NCBI RefSeq assembly: GCF_023897065.1
Contig: NZ_JAMHIV010000011.1
Coordinates: forward strand, 1 to 64,000
From: Crossiella sp. SN42
Lineage (GTDB): Bacteria > Actinomycetota > Actinomycetes > Mycobacteriales > Pseudonocardiaceae
Length of the DNA: 64,000 bases
Direction: 5' to 3'
Within the stretch, counting starts at the first letter, position 1, and each line of letters starts with the position of its first letter. The notes under the pieces are model-generated. The model had not been told where the DNA came from. It did not search any database and saw nothing but the letters and a program-made list of their open reading frames with translations. A program made the translations under genes and the position numbers. Shown here piece after piece: positions 50,026 to 59,843 of the stretch.

Positions 50026-51620
50026 CAGAACTCCCCGGTGCCGACTCGAAGTTTCTCGATGGCCAGCACCGCCAGTGCGGTCACCACCATGAGCAGGGTG
50101 CAGGCCGCGTAGGCCATGGCCTCGTTCAGCTCGCCGGGCCGGGCGATCAGCCGGGCGATGGCCACCGGCAGCGTGGGCGCCTCCGGCCTGGCCAGGAAGC
50201 TGGTCGCGCCGAACTCGCCCAGTGCCACCACAAAACCGAACCCGGCCGCGGCCAGCATGGAGCGCAGCGCCAGCGGCAGGTCGACCTCGCGCCACACCCG
50301 CAGCGGGCCGGCGCCCAGGGTGGCCGCGGCCTGGCGCAGCCGGTCGTCGACGGCGCGCAGCACCGGCAGCACCAGCCGCACCACCAGCGGGGTGACCACC
50401 AGCGCCTGGGCCAGCGGCACCAGCAGCGGCGAGGTGCGGAAGTCGCCGGGCAGCGCGTCCATGGTGACCAGGTAGCCGAAGCCGACGGTCACCGCGGAGA
50501 CGCCCAGCGGCAGCATCAGCACCACGTCCAGCGCCTCGCCCGTCCCGCGCCCGCGCACCCGCGACAGCACGATCGCCGCCAGCAGGCCGACCACCAGCGC
50601 GAGCAGGGTGGCGTCGGTGGCCGCGCGCAGCGAGTTCAGCGCGGCCTCGATCCCGGAGACGGCGAGCGTGCCCTGGGCCCCGCCGGTGGCCAGCGCGCGG
50701 TAGCCGTCGAAGCCCCAACCGTCCTCTGTGGACAGTGAGCGGAGCAGCAGCCCGACGATCGGCACCACCAGCCCGAGCACCACCAGCCCCGCGGCGGCCA
50801 CCACGAACCATTCGCCGCCATGCGGTTTACGCAGGCTCTCCTGGGCCGCGCGCAGCTTCAGCTGGGCCTCCCGGCGCCTGCGCGCGACCGCGCCGACGAC
50901 CAGCGCGGCGATCACCGCGGCCAGCTGCAGCAGCGAGAGCGCGGCCGCGCCGGAGAGGTCGAGCAGGTTGACCGTGCGCAGGTAGATCTCGGTCTCCAGG
51001 GTGCGCAGCCGGGAGCCGCCGAGGATCAGCACCACGCCGAAGGCGGTGGAGCAGAACAGGAACACCACCGCGGCGGCCGAGCCGATGGCCGGGCCGAGCG
51101 CGGGCAGCGTGACGGTCAGGAAGGTCCGCCAGCGGGAGGCGCCGAGCGCGCGGGCGGCGTCCTCGGCCCTGCGGTCCAGGTGCGCCCACAGCCCGCCGAC
51201 GGTGCGGGCCACCACGGCCACGTTGAAGAAGGCGTTGGCCAGCACGATGCCCAGCACCCCGGCATCGCCGAGCACCGCGCGGAAGGCCAGGCCCACCACC
51301 ACGGTGGGCAACACGAACGGCACCGTGATGGCCAGCCGGACGAACCCCCGCCCGCGCACGTCGCAGCGGGCCAGCAGGTAGGCCACCGGCAGCCCGGCCA
51401 GCAGCGCCACCAGCGTGGCCGCCGCGGCCTGGCCCAGGGTGAAGGCGACCAGGCTCCAGGTGGACGGGTCGGCCAGAGTCTTGGCCACCCCGGTGCGGCC
51501 GAGGCCGAGCCCGATGATCGCGGCCACCGGCCAGGCGAAGAAGACGGCCAGGAAGGCCAGCGGAACAGCCGCGGCGGCCCCGAGGCCGAGCCTGCTCAGC
51601 CCTGAACGAGCTTGCGCCAC
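50025..51620 (-). CDS. thiP: Thiamine ABC transporter permease, double-length
   Basis: 531 aa, about the size of E. coli ThiP (536), with two fused permease halves. Each has an EAA-type loop: AARALGASRWRTFLTVTLPALGPAIGSA in the first and RQAAATLGAGPLRVWREVDLPLALRSMLAAAG in the second. About 12 membrane helices. GTG at 51620 overlaps the binding-protein gene by 25 bp; a later start within helix 1 is possible. Forms the membrane channel of the thiamine importer. Confidence 0.9.
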   Translation of the reverse strand: MAQARSGLSRLGLGAAAAVPLAFLAVFFAWPVAAIIGLGLGRTGVAKTLADPSTWSLVAFTLGQAAAATLVALLAGLPVAYLLARCDVRGRGFVRLAITVPFVLPTVVVGLAFRAVLGDAGVLGIVLANAFFNVAVVARTVGGLWAHLDRRAEDAARALGASRWRTFLTVTLPALGPAIGSAAAVVFLFCSTAFGVVLILGGSRLRTLETEIYLRTVNLLDLSGAAALSLLQLAAVIAALVVGAVARRRREAQLKLRAAQESLRKPHGGEWFVVAAAGLVVLGLVVPIVGLLLRSLSTEDGWGFDGYRALATGGAQGTLAVSGIEAALNSLRAATDATLLALVVGLLAAIVLSRVRGRGTGEALDVVLMLPLGVSAVTVGFGYLVTMDALPGDFRTSPLLVPLAQALVVTPLVVRLVLPVLRAVDDRLRQAAATLGAGPLRVWREVDLPLALRSMLAAAGFGFVVALGEFGATSFLARPEAPTLPVAIARLIARPGELNEAMAYAACTLLMVVTALAVLAIEKLRVGTGEF

Positions 51621-52639
51621 TGCTCCACCCAGCGCTCCCGGCCCTCGGCGACCTTGGCCGCGGGCAGCGTGGCCGCCTGCTGCGGTTGCGGCGCGACCTG
51701 CTGCCAGACCGGCGGCAGCGCGACGCCCTCACGGGCCGGGTAGACGAACATCTGCTCGGCCACCTGCGCCTGGAACTTCTCCCCCAGCAGGAAGTCGACC
51801 AGCTTGCGCGCGGCCTCGGGCTGCTTGGCACCCTTGAGCACGCCGGTGTACTCGACCTGGCGGTAGCAGGTGTCCAGCAGCGCCTTGGTCTTCGGCTTGC
51901 CGTCCTCGCCGACCTCGGCCGCCGGCGAGGAGGCGTAGGAGAGCACGATCGGCCGCTTTCCCTTGCCGCCCACCGAGAACTCCTGCTTGTAGGCGGTCTC
52001 CCAGCCGTTGACCACCTTGACCCCGTTGACCTTCAACCGGTTCCAGTACCCGGCCCAGCCGTCCTCGCCGAACTTGGCCACCGTGTTGAGCAGGAAGGCC
52101 AGCCCCGGTGAGGAGGTGGCGGGGTCGGAGACCACCAGCAGGTCCTTGTACTTCGGATCGGCGAGGTCCTCCAGCGACTTCGGCTCGGCCAGCCCCTGCC
52201 GCGCGAAGTAGCCGAGGTCGATGTTCATGCACACATCGCCCAGGTCGACCGCGGACAGCGCGCCCGAGCCCTCCACCGCGTAGCGCTGCGGGCCCTTGGC
52301 CGCCTCGGGGCTCTGGTAGGGCTCCAGCAGGCCGTTGTCGATGGCCCTGGAGGCGAAGGTGGAGTCCACGCCGAAGACCACGTCGCCCAGCGGGTTGGCC
52401 TTGGTCAGCACCAGCTGGTTGGTCAGCGCGCCGGCGTCGCCCAGCGCCCGCTGTTCCACGGTGATCCCGGTCTGCTTCTTGAACTCGGCGAACACCCCTT
52501 CGGCCACCGCGAAGGACTCGTGCGTGAGCAGCACCACCTTGGTCTCCCCCGCCGGCGCGGGCGTGGGCCCGGTCAGCGAACATCCCGTGAGCAGGACAAG
52601 GCTGGTGACCAGCGCGAACGCGGCCGATGTGCGACGCAA
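51596..52639 (-). CDS. thiB: Thiamine-binding lipoprotein
   Basis: 347 aa, ThiB/TbpA-type binding protein. TTG start at 52639, the only initiation codon well placed after AGGAGG (52649-52644); the signal RTSAAFALVTSLVLLTGCSL ends in lipobox LTGC, so it is a lipoprotein. Body motifs are TKVVLLTHESFAVAEGVFAEFKKQTGITVE, VVFGVDSTFASRAIDNGLLEPYQSP, and LVVSDPATSSPGLAFLLNTVAKFGEDGWAGYWNRLKVNGVKVVNGW. These match the Thi/Fe3+ periplasmic-binding group. The TPP aptamer lies immediately upstream, so expression should fall when thiamine pyrophosphate is ample. The open frame to 53089 crosses the riboswitch and is not coding. Confidence 0.92.
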   Translation of the reverse strand: MRRTSAAFALVTSLVLLTGCSLTGPTPAPAGETKVVLLTHESFAVAEGVFAEFKKQTGITVEQRALGDAGALTNQLVLTKANPLGDVVFGVDSTFASRAIDNGLLEPYQSPEAAKGPQRYAVEGSGALSAVDLGDVCMNIDLGYFARQGLAEPKSLEDLADPKYKDLLVVSDPATSSPGLAFLLNTVAKFGEDGWAGYWNRLKVNGVKVVNGWETAYKQEFSVGGKGKRPIVLSYASSPAAEVGEDGKPKTKALLDTCYRQVEYTGVLKGAKQPEAARKLVDFLLGEKFQAQVAEQMFVYPAREGVALPPVWQQVAPQPQQAATLPAAKVAEGRERWVEQWRKLVQG

Positions 52640-52653
52640 AGTTCCTCCTGACG

Positions 52654-52739
52654 CAGTCCCTACACCGGCATGACCCGGATCAGGTGCGGACGGTCGAGAG
52701 CTGACCGCTCTCCTCTCAGCCCGGCAACACCGGACTCCC
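52654..52739 (-). promoter_or_regulatory. TPP riboswitch
   Basis: Read on the minus strand, the THI-element order is complete: GGGAGTCC, CTGAGA (52719-52714), a variable P3 arm with GCGGTC/GACCGT, ACCTGAT (52685-52679), CCGGGTCATGCCGG, and GTAGGGA (52663-52657). Outer stem AGTCC/GGACT closes it. The Shine-Dalgarno of thiB begins 5 nt after the aptamer, so control is probably by occlusion of the ribosome-binding site. Thiamine transport is also the expected regulon. Confidence 0.93.
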
Positions 52740-52802
52740 GTGGCATCTGCAAGGACCATACGCCGGGTCGCGCTCAAGGGCGCGCACCACCACCATGGAG
52801 GC

Positions 52803-53099
52803 ATGGCCGAACTGCTGAACGATGACCAGATCAAAGAAGACCTGGTGCGCCTGCCCCAGTGGCGCGCGGTCGGCGCGGAGCTGGTGCGCACGGTCGAGCT
52901 GGACAGCTTCGCGCAGGCCATCCAGGTGGTGAACCGGGTGGCGGAGGTCGCGGAGAACGACAACCACCACCCGGACATCGACATCCGCTGGCGATCCCTG
53001 ACCTTCCGCTGCTCAACCCATTCGAAGGGCGGGATCACCGACCTGGACGTGGCCATGGCCCAGGAGATCGACGGCGTGGTCGACGCCATCGCGGGTTAG
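52803..53099 (+). CDS. phhA: 4a-hydroxytetrahydrobiopterin dehydratase
   Basis: 98-aa PCD/DCoH fold: MAELLNDDQIKEDLVRLPQWRAVG, FAQAIQVVNRVAEVAENDNHHPDIDIRWRSLTFRCSTHSKGGITDLDVAMAQEID. The catalytic His pair and Pro in NHHPDIDIRW, with the later His and Asp, match the family. It dehydrates 4a-hydroxytetrahydrobiopterin (cofactor recycling) or acts in molybdopterin-related roles. The ATG at 52803 matches the family N-terminus, although GGAGG sits unusually close to it. It is divergent from thiB and convergent with the DUF839 gene (4-bp overlap). Confidence 0.92.
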   Translation: MAELLNDDQIKEDLVRLPQWRAVGAELVRTVELDSFAQAIQVVNRVAEVAENDNHHPDIDIRWRSLTFRCSTHSKGGITDLDVAMAQEIDGVVDAIAG

Positions 53100-54256
53100 G
53101 CCCGGAACGGGCCGGTGACCTCGTAGGTGATGCCGCCGCTGCTGCTCCCGCTGGTGCCGCGCTGGGAGGAGAAGTAGAGCCGGTTGCCTGCCGGGTTGAA
53201 CGCGGGGCCGCAGATCTCCGAGCCGCTCTGGCCGGTGATCCGCAGGAACGGGGCCACGATGCCGGCCTTGGTGATGACGCAGATCTCCATGTTGCCGCCG
53301 TCCTCGGCGACGAAGAGGTCCCCGCTGCTGGTCCCGGTGACGTTGTCCACGCCGGTCAGCGGGGGTGTGCCGCTGGTGACCAGGTTGTCGTCGTAGGTCA
53401 GGCTGATCGAGCTGGTGTTGGCGTCGTAGGCCCAGACCCTGTTGTCCCCCTTGGTGGTGAACCAGCAGGTCCCGCCCGCGTAGTAGCAGCCCTCACCGCC
53501 GTTGAAGCGCTTGGCGCCGCTGACCTGGTTGCGGGTGGCGGTCGTGCTGCCAGCGGGGTCCGAGACCCGGCCCCAGGTCACCGGGCCGCTGGTCTGCGAG
53601 CTGCCGCCCTTGAGCACTTCGAGGGTGCCGCTGGACAGATCGCCCCAGGTGGTGGGCTTGAAGCGGTAGAAGCAGCCGTCGGAGACGTCCTCGGTGAGGT
53701 AGATGTAGCCGTGGTCGGCGTCGGTGGCACAGGCCTCGTGCTTGAACCGGCCCATCGCCGGGCGGCGGATGGCGGCCTTGACGCCCCACGGGTCGGTCTC
53801 ATAGACGTAGCCGCGGTCCACCTCCTCGCAGGAGAGCCAGGTGTTCCACGGGGTCGCGCCGCCGGCGCAGTTGACGTTGGTGTTGGCCAGGGTGCGGTAA
53901 GCGGCGGTGATCTTGCCGGTGCTGTCGAACTTGACCGCGCCCACCCCGCCGGTGCTGGGCACCTCGCTGTTGGAGACATAGATCCAGCCGCTGCCATCGG
54001 CGAAACAGGCCCCGCCATCCGGCGCCGGGTGCCAGGTGTAGCCGGTGCCTGCCACCTGCTGCCCGGTGCGCGCGATGACCCGGCTGGTGAAGCCCTGCGG
54101 CAGCTGGATCCCGTTGGCGTCAGCGGACAACAGCGCGCCGTAGGGGCTGGGGCCGGGCTGGGCGCCCTCGGCGAAGGCGTCCCGCCAGGCCGCCCCGCCG
54201 AAGGCCGCGGCCGCGGCGCCGATCACGGCGACCCGTAAGAAGTTGCGTCGTTCCAC
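53096..54256 (-). CDS. Tat-exported DUF839/PhoX-like protein
   Basis: 386 aa. Tat signal MERRNFLRVAVIGAAAAAFGGAA with twin Arg RRNFLR, cleavage near AFA/EG. The mature part is a beta-propeller with repeated blades (GGACFADGSGWIYVSNSEVPSTGG, TWLSCEEVDRGYVYETDPWG, HEACATDADHGYIYLTEDVSDGCFYRF, GEGCYYAGGTCWFTTKGDNRVWAYD, DLFVAEDGGNMEICVITKAG). PhoX alkaline phosphatases are larger with Ca/Fe sites; a shortened PhoX or a gluconolactonase-like role are both possible. GTG at 54256 has GGGAG 7 nt upstream. It needs the Tat system; tatB is in this window. Confidence 0.85.
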   Translation of the reverse strand: MERRNFLRVAVIGAAAAAFGGAAWRDAFAEGAQPGPSPYGALLSADANGIQLPQGFTSRVIARTGQQVAGTGYTWHPAPDGGACFADGSGWIYVSNSEVPSTGGVGAVKFDSTGKITAAYRTLANTNVNCAGGATPWNTWLSCEEVDRGYVYETDPWGVKAAIRRPAMGRFKHEACATDADHGYIYLTEDVSDGCFYRFKPTTWGDLSSGTLEVLKGGSSQTSGPVTWGRVSDPAGSTTATRNQVSGAKRFNGGEGCYYAGGTCWFTTKGDNRVWAYDANTSSISLTYDDNLVTSGTPPLTGVDNVTGTSSGDLFVAEDGGNMEICVITKAGIVAPFLRITGQSGSEICGPAFNPAGNRLYFSSQRGTSGSSSGGITYEVTGPFRA

Positions 54257-54364
54257 GGTGAACTCCCGTCAGTTCGGGTGACACTCAGGAGTCTTGCGAG
54301 CGCCAAGGGTCACGGGTACGGGCAAAAGGCCGGTGAACACTGGGGATCCCCACAGTGGACATCG

Positions 54365-57340
54365 TCAGTTCACGCAGGGACACGACCAGCGCCGGTGCCA
54401 GCCCTCGGCCTCGGCCGCCTCCCTGATGCCCAGCCGGTCGAAGATCTCCCGCGCCTCCCGCCAGGCCCGGTGCGCCGCGGCCGCGGCGCCCGTGGCCGCG
54501 TGCACCGCGCCCACATCGCGCAGGGTGCGGGCCCGCCACACCGGCAGCCGCAGCTCGGCCCAGCCGGCCAGGGCCAGGTTCAGGAAGTGCAGCGCCGGTT
54601 CCGGCCTGCCCAGGGCCAGGCAGCACTCGCCGAGGGTGCGGTGCAGCAGGGCCAGGCCGAAGGTGTCGTGCAGGGCGTGGCAGGTCTTGATGCCGGCCAG
54701 CAGGGCGGGCTCGGCCCGGTCCGGGCGGTGCTGGCGGATCCAGACCTTGGCCAGTGCCTGGCCGGTGTAGCAGGAGAGCAGGTCATCCGGCACGTCGCGG
54801 ACGATGCGGTGCGATCGGCGGCAGTAGTCCTCGGCCTCGTCCCAGCGGTCGGCGGCGCGGTGCACCAGGCCGATGCCGCGCAACGCCAGCGCCTCGCCGC
54901 GTTCGTTGCCCGCGGCGCGGTAGGCGCCTGCCGCGGCGGTCAGGGTGTCGATGGCCTCGGGGTCCTCGCCCAGCTCGCGGTGGGCGTAGCCGATGCCGTA
55001 CAGCGCGTGCGCCACGCCTTCCTGGTCGCCGCTGCTGGCCAGCATCTGGTGCGCCCTGCGCAGCGCGGGCAGCGCGAGCGCGTGCTCGGCCAGTTCCCGG
55101 CCGACCATGCCGATCCCGTTGAGCGCCACCGCCTCGCCCCTGGTGTCGCCGACCTCGGCGAAAAGCGCCTGCGCGGTGCGGAAGTGGGCGCGGGCCAGCT
55201 CGTAGCGGTCGCGTTTGTAGTGCAGCTGGGCCAGGCTGCACTCCAGCGCGGCCTCGCCGCGGCGGTGACCGGTGCGGCGCAGTGCGGCGACCGCGGCCTC
55301 GTGGGTGCGGGCCCAGCTGTCGTAGCGGTTGCGCACCGCGAAGAAGCTGAACACCAGCGCCTCGGCCAGTGCCGCGGCCAGCTCGGCCAGGTCCAGCTCC
55401 GCGGCCCGGCACACCGCGGCCACCAGCGCGGGCTCCTCCTGCTCGAACCACCGGTCCGCGCCGGTGATCCGCGGCCGGGGCTGGGTGCTCAGGTCGGTCT
55501 GGCACAGCCGCGGCACCGCGGGCGGCAGCGGCTCGGCCAGCTCGTCCACCGCGGCCAGCAGCGCGGTCACCGCCCGGCGCACCGCCTCCCGCCGCTGCTC
55601 CAGGGGCTCTTCCAGCTCGGCGCACTCCCTGGCGTGCAGCCGGACCAGGTCGTGCATCCGGTAGCGCAGCGGCTCGGCCGGTTCGCTGCTCACCTCCACC
55701 AGCTGGGCGTCCAGCAGCTGGTCCAGGATGTCCTCGGCCCGCTCCTCCGGCTCGCCGAGCAGCGGCGCGGCCAGCCAGCCGGGCAGGTTGCCGTAGCCCA
55801 GCGCGCCGAGCAGCCGGTAGGCGCGCCGGCTCGGCTCGTCCAGGCCCAGGTAGCTCACCGCGAGCCCGGTGCGCACCGCCAGGTCGCCGACGGCGAGCTC
55901 GTCCAGCCGCCGCTGCTCGTCCCGCAGCCGCCCCAGCAGCCGGGACACCGGCCAGTGCGGGCGGGCGGCCAGCTTCGCGCCGGTGATCCGGATGGCCAGC
56001 GGCAGGTAGCCGCACAGCTGCGCCACCTCGGCCACCGCGGCGGCTTCCGCGCGCACCCGCTGCTCGCCGATCAGCCGCTCGAACAGCTCACGCGCGGTCA
56101 GCGGCGGCAGCACGTCCAGCGCGATCCGGCGCACCCCCTCCAGCCCGGCCAGCCGCTGCCTGCTGGTCACCAGCACCAGGCAGTCCGCGCCCCCGGCCAG
56201 CAGCGGCCGGACCTGGCTGGCCCCGGCCGCGTCGTCGAGCACCACCAGCACCCGCCGCCCGGACAGCTCGGCCCGCCACAGCGCGGCCCGCTCGCGCAGG
56301 TCCTCCGGGATCCGCTCACCCGGCACCCGCAGCGCCCGCAGCAGCGCGTCCAGCACCGCCTCCGGCGCCAGGCCGGTGAGCTCGACGAACAGCTGCCCGT
56401 CCGGGTAGCGCGGGGCCAGCCGGTGCGCGGCCCGCACCGCGAGCGCGGTCTTGCCGACCCCGGTCGGCCCGTCCAGCCACCACACCGGCAGCACCCCGGA
56501 GTCCGCGGCCGGGCTCGCGCACAGCAGCTCCAGCTCGGCCTCCCGGCCGGCGAAGTCGGGCACGTCCCTGGGCAGGTGGTTGCGGCTGACCGGCCGGGGC
56601 GCGGGTTCCGGCGCAGGCCGCGGTTCGGTGAGCAGCTCGCGGTGCAGCCGTTGCAGCTCGGGGCCGGGTTCCACGCCCAGCTCGGCCACGGTCAGCGCGC
56701 GTGCCTCGTGGAAGACCCGCAGCGCCTCGGCCCGCCGCCCGCAGCGGTACAGCGCGGTCATCAGCTGCCCGCGCATCCGCTCCCGCAGCGGGTACTCGGC
56801 CAGCAGCCCGGGTAGTTCGGTGACCAGCTCGGCGTGCCGGCCCAGCCGCAGGTCGGCGTCCATCCGGGCCTCCAGGGCGGTCAGCCGCTCCTCCTCCAGC
56901 CCGGCCAGGAACCGCTCCCGCATCCGGTCCGAGCCGATGTCGGCCAGCGGCCGGCCCCGCCACAGCGCGAGCGCCCGCCGGAGCAGCCCACCGGCCAGCT
57001 CCGGGTCGGTCTCCCGCCGGGCCGCCGCGGTCCAGGTCCGGAACCGGTGCAGGTCCACCTGGTCGGGTTGCACGGACAACACGTAGCCGGGCGGGCTGTG
57101 CCGCAATGGCACGGAGAGCAGCTGCCGCAGGTGTGAGATGTGCACCTGAAGCGCCTTGCGCGCGTGCGGCGGCGGCTCCTCGCCCCAGACCGCGTCGATC
57201 AACCGGTCGATCGGGATGATCGTGCCGGGGTTGAGCAGCAGCATGGCCAGGATCTGCCGGGCTCGCGGCGGCGGTTGTGCCCTGGGCACGCCGGATTCCC
57301 AGATCTCCACCGGACCGAGAATGCGAAATTCCTCCACCAT
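54365..57340 (-). CDS. AfsR/SARP-family regulator with NB-ARC and TPR domains
   Basis: 991 aa, multi-domain. Winged helix about residues 1-95 (FRILGPVEIW, LLLNPGTIIPIDRLIDAVWGEEPPPHARKALQVHISHLRQLL), BTAD about 96-240 (LERLTALEARMDADLRLGRHAELVTELPGLLAEYPLRERMRGQLMTALYRCGRRAEALRVFHEARALTVAELGVEPGPELQRLH), an NB-ARC/STAND ATPase with Walker A GPTGVGKTA and VVLDDAAGASQVRPLLAG near the middle, then TPR repeats (about 650-950). Such proteins activate secondary-metabolite clusters in actinomycetes. No cluster genes are nearby in the window, so the target is unknown; the CHAP gene lies divergently upstream of its start on the same strand. ATG at 57340. Confidence 0.92.
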   Translation of the reverse strand: MVEEFRILGPVEIWESGVPRAQPPPRARQILAMLLLNPGTIIPIDRLIDAVWGEEPPPHARKALQVHISHLRQLLSVPLRHSPPGYVLSVQPDQVDLHRFRTWTAAARRETDPELAGGLLRRALALWRGRPLADIGSDRMRERFLAGLEEERLTALEARMDADLRLGRHAELVTELPGLLAEYPLRERMRGQLMTALYRCGRRAEALRVFHEARALTVAELGVEPGPELQRLHRELLTEPRPAPEPAPRPVSRNHLPRDVPDFAGREAELELLCASPAADSGVLPVWWLDGPTGVGKTALAVRAAHRLAPRYPDGQLFVELTGLAPEAVLDALLRALRVPGERIPEDLRERAALWRAELSGRRVLVVLDDAAGASQVRPLLAGGADCLVLVTSRQRLAGLEGVRRIALDVLPPLTARELFERLIGEQRVRAEAAAVAEVAQLCGYLPLAIRITGAKLAARPHWPVSRLLGRLRDEQRRLDELAVGDLAVRTGLAVSYLGLDEPSRRAYRLLGALGYGNLPGWLAAPLLGEPEERAEDILDQLLDAQLVEVSSEPAEPLRYRMHDLVRLHARECAELEEPLEQRREAVRRAVTALLAAVDELAEPLPPAVPRLCQTDLSTQPRPRITGADRWFEQEEPALVAAVCRAAELDLAELAAALAEALVFSFFAVRNRYDSWARTHEAAVAALRRTGHRRGEAALECSLAQLHYKRDRYELARAHFRTAQALFAEVGDTRGEAVALNGIGMVGRELAEHALALPALRRAHQMLASSGDQEGVAHALYGIGYAHRELGEDPEAIDTLTAAAGAYRAAGNERGEALALRGIGLVHRAADRWDEAEDYCRRSHRIVRDVPDDLLSCYTGQALAKVWIRQHRPDRAEPALLAGIKTCHALHDTFGLALLHRTLGECCLALGRPEPALHFLNLALAGWAELRLPVWRARTLRDVGAVHAATGAAAAAHRAWREAREIFDRLGIREAAEAEGWHRRWSCPCVN

Positions 57341-57435
57341 TGGCCCCCGTGAGACGGCGAAGGCCAATTGTTGGTCCGGATTACGTCCGCTGTCTGCCCC
57401 CGAGGGTCGCCAGGCGCACTCAAGAACCTGATATC

Positions 57436-57483
57436 GAAACGATCAGCCGGGCGGATTTGCCCGACCGCCCGGCTGATCGTTTC
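57436..57483 (-). terminator. Terminator with a 19-bp perfect stem after the CHAP gene
   Basis: Arms 57436-57454 (starting GAAACGATCAGCC) and 57465-57483 (ending GGCTGATCGTTTC) are exactly complementary for 19 bp; loop ATTTGCCCGA. It lies 10 bp beyond the CHAP stop and isolates it from the AfsR-like gene. On the minus strand the descending arm is followed by GATATC. Confidence 0.8.
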
Positions 57484-57493
57484 CGCGCTGCCC

Positions 57494-58189
57494 CTACGGT
57501 CGAGTGCCGCCGTAGAAGGTGCTCCCGCTCAACGTGCGGGTCACCCGGCGGACCGCGTTCTGCTGATTGCCCTCGATCATCTTCACCGTGCTGCCGGACC
57601 GCGACTCGATGATCCCGATGTGCGTGCTGGTGGCCGGACTCGACGGCCCGGTCCCGAACAACAACACGTCACCCTTGACCGCCGAGCCGAGGTTGGCCTT
57701 GCTGTAGGACTTGCCGTTGCGCTGGCCCCACTTGTAGACGTCGCCGGTGAACGGGTACTGCGGGATGCTCACCCCCGCCTTGCGCCACACCCAGGTGCTG
57801 AACAGGGCGCACCAGGCCACACACTGCGAGGAGTACTTGGTGCAGTTGCTGCCATTGGGCCGCTCCCCGTTGCCCAGCTCCGCCGCGGCGATCCGCACGA
57901 TCTGGTCCCGGTCCGCGGTGGGACCGGCGGGCGCGGCGGCCACTGGCACGGTGTCCGGCTGGGTGGCCTTCGTCCGCGCCGCGTCCTGCGCCAGGAACTC
58001 CCGCAACGCCGCACCGGTGAGCGGACGGCCGTCCAGATCCTCGACCGCGAGCACGGCGGGCGCCACGGTATCCGGATCCTCCGCCGCGACCGCCGCGCCG
58101 GTGACCACGGACGAGGCCAACAACAGGCTGGTCCCGACCCCCAGTACGGTCAGACCGCGAGCAAGGCGCCGCGGGATGGTCTTCTCCAT
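57494..58189 (-). CDS. Secreted CHAP-domain peptidoglycan hydrolase
   Basis: 231 aa. Sec signal ARGLTVLGVGTSLLLASSVVTGAAVA, a ~60-residue linker, and a C-terminal CHAP domain: IVRIAAAELGNGERPNGSNCTKY, catalytic Cys in QCVAWCALFSTWVWRKAGV, PQYPFTGDVYKWGQRNGK, GDVLLFGTGPSSPATSTHIGIIESRSG (catalytic His). The domain acts as amidase or endopeptidase. ATG at 58189. A hairpin in the 5' leader (58212-58232) precedes it, and a 19-bp terminator follows. Likely remodels the cell wall; exact bond unknown. Confidence 0.9.
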   Translation of the reverse strand: MEKTIPRRLARGLTVLGVGTSLLLASSVVTGAAVAAEDPDTVAPAVLAVEDLDGRPLTGAALREFLAQDAARTKATQPDTVPVAAAPAGPTADRDQIVRIAAAELGNGERPNGSNCTKYSSQCVAWCALFSTWVWRKAGVSIPQYPFTGDVYKWGQRNGKSYSKANLGSAVKGDVLLFGTGPSSPATSTHIGIIESRSGSTVKMIEGNQQNAVRRVTRTLSGSTFYGGTRP

Positions 58190-58211
58190 GGCTGCATTCC
58201 CCTCATCGGCA

Positions 58212-58232
58212 TCGCCGCGGTTTCCACGGCGA
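58212..58232 (-). other. Leader hairpin upstream of the CHAP gene
   Basis: On the minus-strand RNA, UCGCCGUGG-AAA-CCGCGGCGA: nine pairs with one G-U wobble and an AAA triloop, 23 nt before the ATG. It may set mRNA stability or be a regulatory element; no known aptamer recognised. Confidence 0.4.
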
Positions 58233-58306
58233 AGTCAGGGTCGGGGACGGCTCTTAATACCGGCCAAAGACGCGGTAAAGCTCAGGACCAGATGGCCTGC
58301 CGGAAA

Positions 58307-59386
<1,080 letters not shown>

Positions 59387-59397
59387 GACCGGCCAGT

Positions 59398-59796
59398 CTA
59401 AGGGGTCGCCTGGAGCCACTCGTCCAGCAGGCCACGCAGGTGCTCGCACTCGGTGGCCGGGTGCTCGGCCGCGCAGTTCAGCGGGTGGCGCAGCAGGTCG
59501 CGGGCGCGCTGGGCGCGGGCGATGCGGGCCTCCAGCTCGGCCACGTGCGCCTCGATGATCCGCTGCCACTCCGTGCGGTCGGCGGCCAGCAGCGCGCCGA
59601 GGTCCTCCAGGCTCAGGCCGAGCTGCTGGCCTGCCTGGATGAAGGCCAGGCGGCGCAGGCCGTCCTCGTCGTAGCAGCGGGTGTTGCCGCGGCGCAGCGC
59701 CGGGGCGAGCAGGCCTCGTCGTTCGTAGTAGCGCAGGGCCGAGGTGGCCAGGCCGAGGCGGGCGGCGGCCTCGCCGATCGGGACCAGGGTGTCCAT
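59398..59796 (-). CDS. MerR family transcriptional regulator
   Basis: 132 aa. N-terminal winged helix VPIGEAAARLGLATSALRYYERRGLLAPALRRGNTRCYDEDGLRRLAFIQAGQQLGLSLEDLGALL, coiled coil (VAELEARIARAQRARDLLRH) and a C-terminal NCAAEHPATECEHLRGLLDEW, with two Cys. The C-terminal Cys pattern could sense a metal or thiol-reactive compound. ATG at 59796; ten upstream codons in frame are not used. The divergent methyltransferase gene shares a palindromic operator with 19-bp promoter spacing, the hallmark of MerR activation. Confidence 0.92.
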   Translation of the reverse strand: MDTLVPIGEAAARLGLATSALRYYERRGLLAPALRRGNTRCYDEDGLRRLAFIQAGQQLGLSLEDLGALLAADRTEWQRIIEAHVAELEARIARAQRARDLLRHPLNCAAEHPATECEHLRGLLDEWLQATP

Positions 59797-59805
59797 ACCG
59801 GCATC

Positions 59806-59836
59806 TTGACTTGAACCCGGGTTCAACCGGAACCCT
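59806..59836 (+). promoter_or_regulatory. MerR-type promoter with palindromic operator
   Basis: TTGACT (59806-59811) and AACCCT (59831-59836) are 19 bp apart, too long for ordinary RNA polymerase but typical of MerR-activated promoters. The spacer holds the perfect 16-bp palindrome TTGAACCCGGGTTCAA (59811-59826). Transcription would begin at the methyltransferase ATG. Confidence 0.65.
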
Positions 59837-59843
59837 CAGTGGC

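Noticed and set aside
54278-56815. 845-codon plus-strand frame opposite the AfsR-like gene
   Set aside because: Gln/His/Gly-rich shadow sequence with no motif; the minus frame encodes clear winged-helix, BTAD and NB-ARC domains.
58190-58306. c-di-AMP riboswitch before the CHAP gene
   Set aside because: The ~117-bp leader lacks the conserved blocks I know for that aptamer and is short for it.
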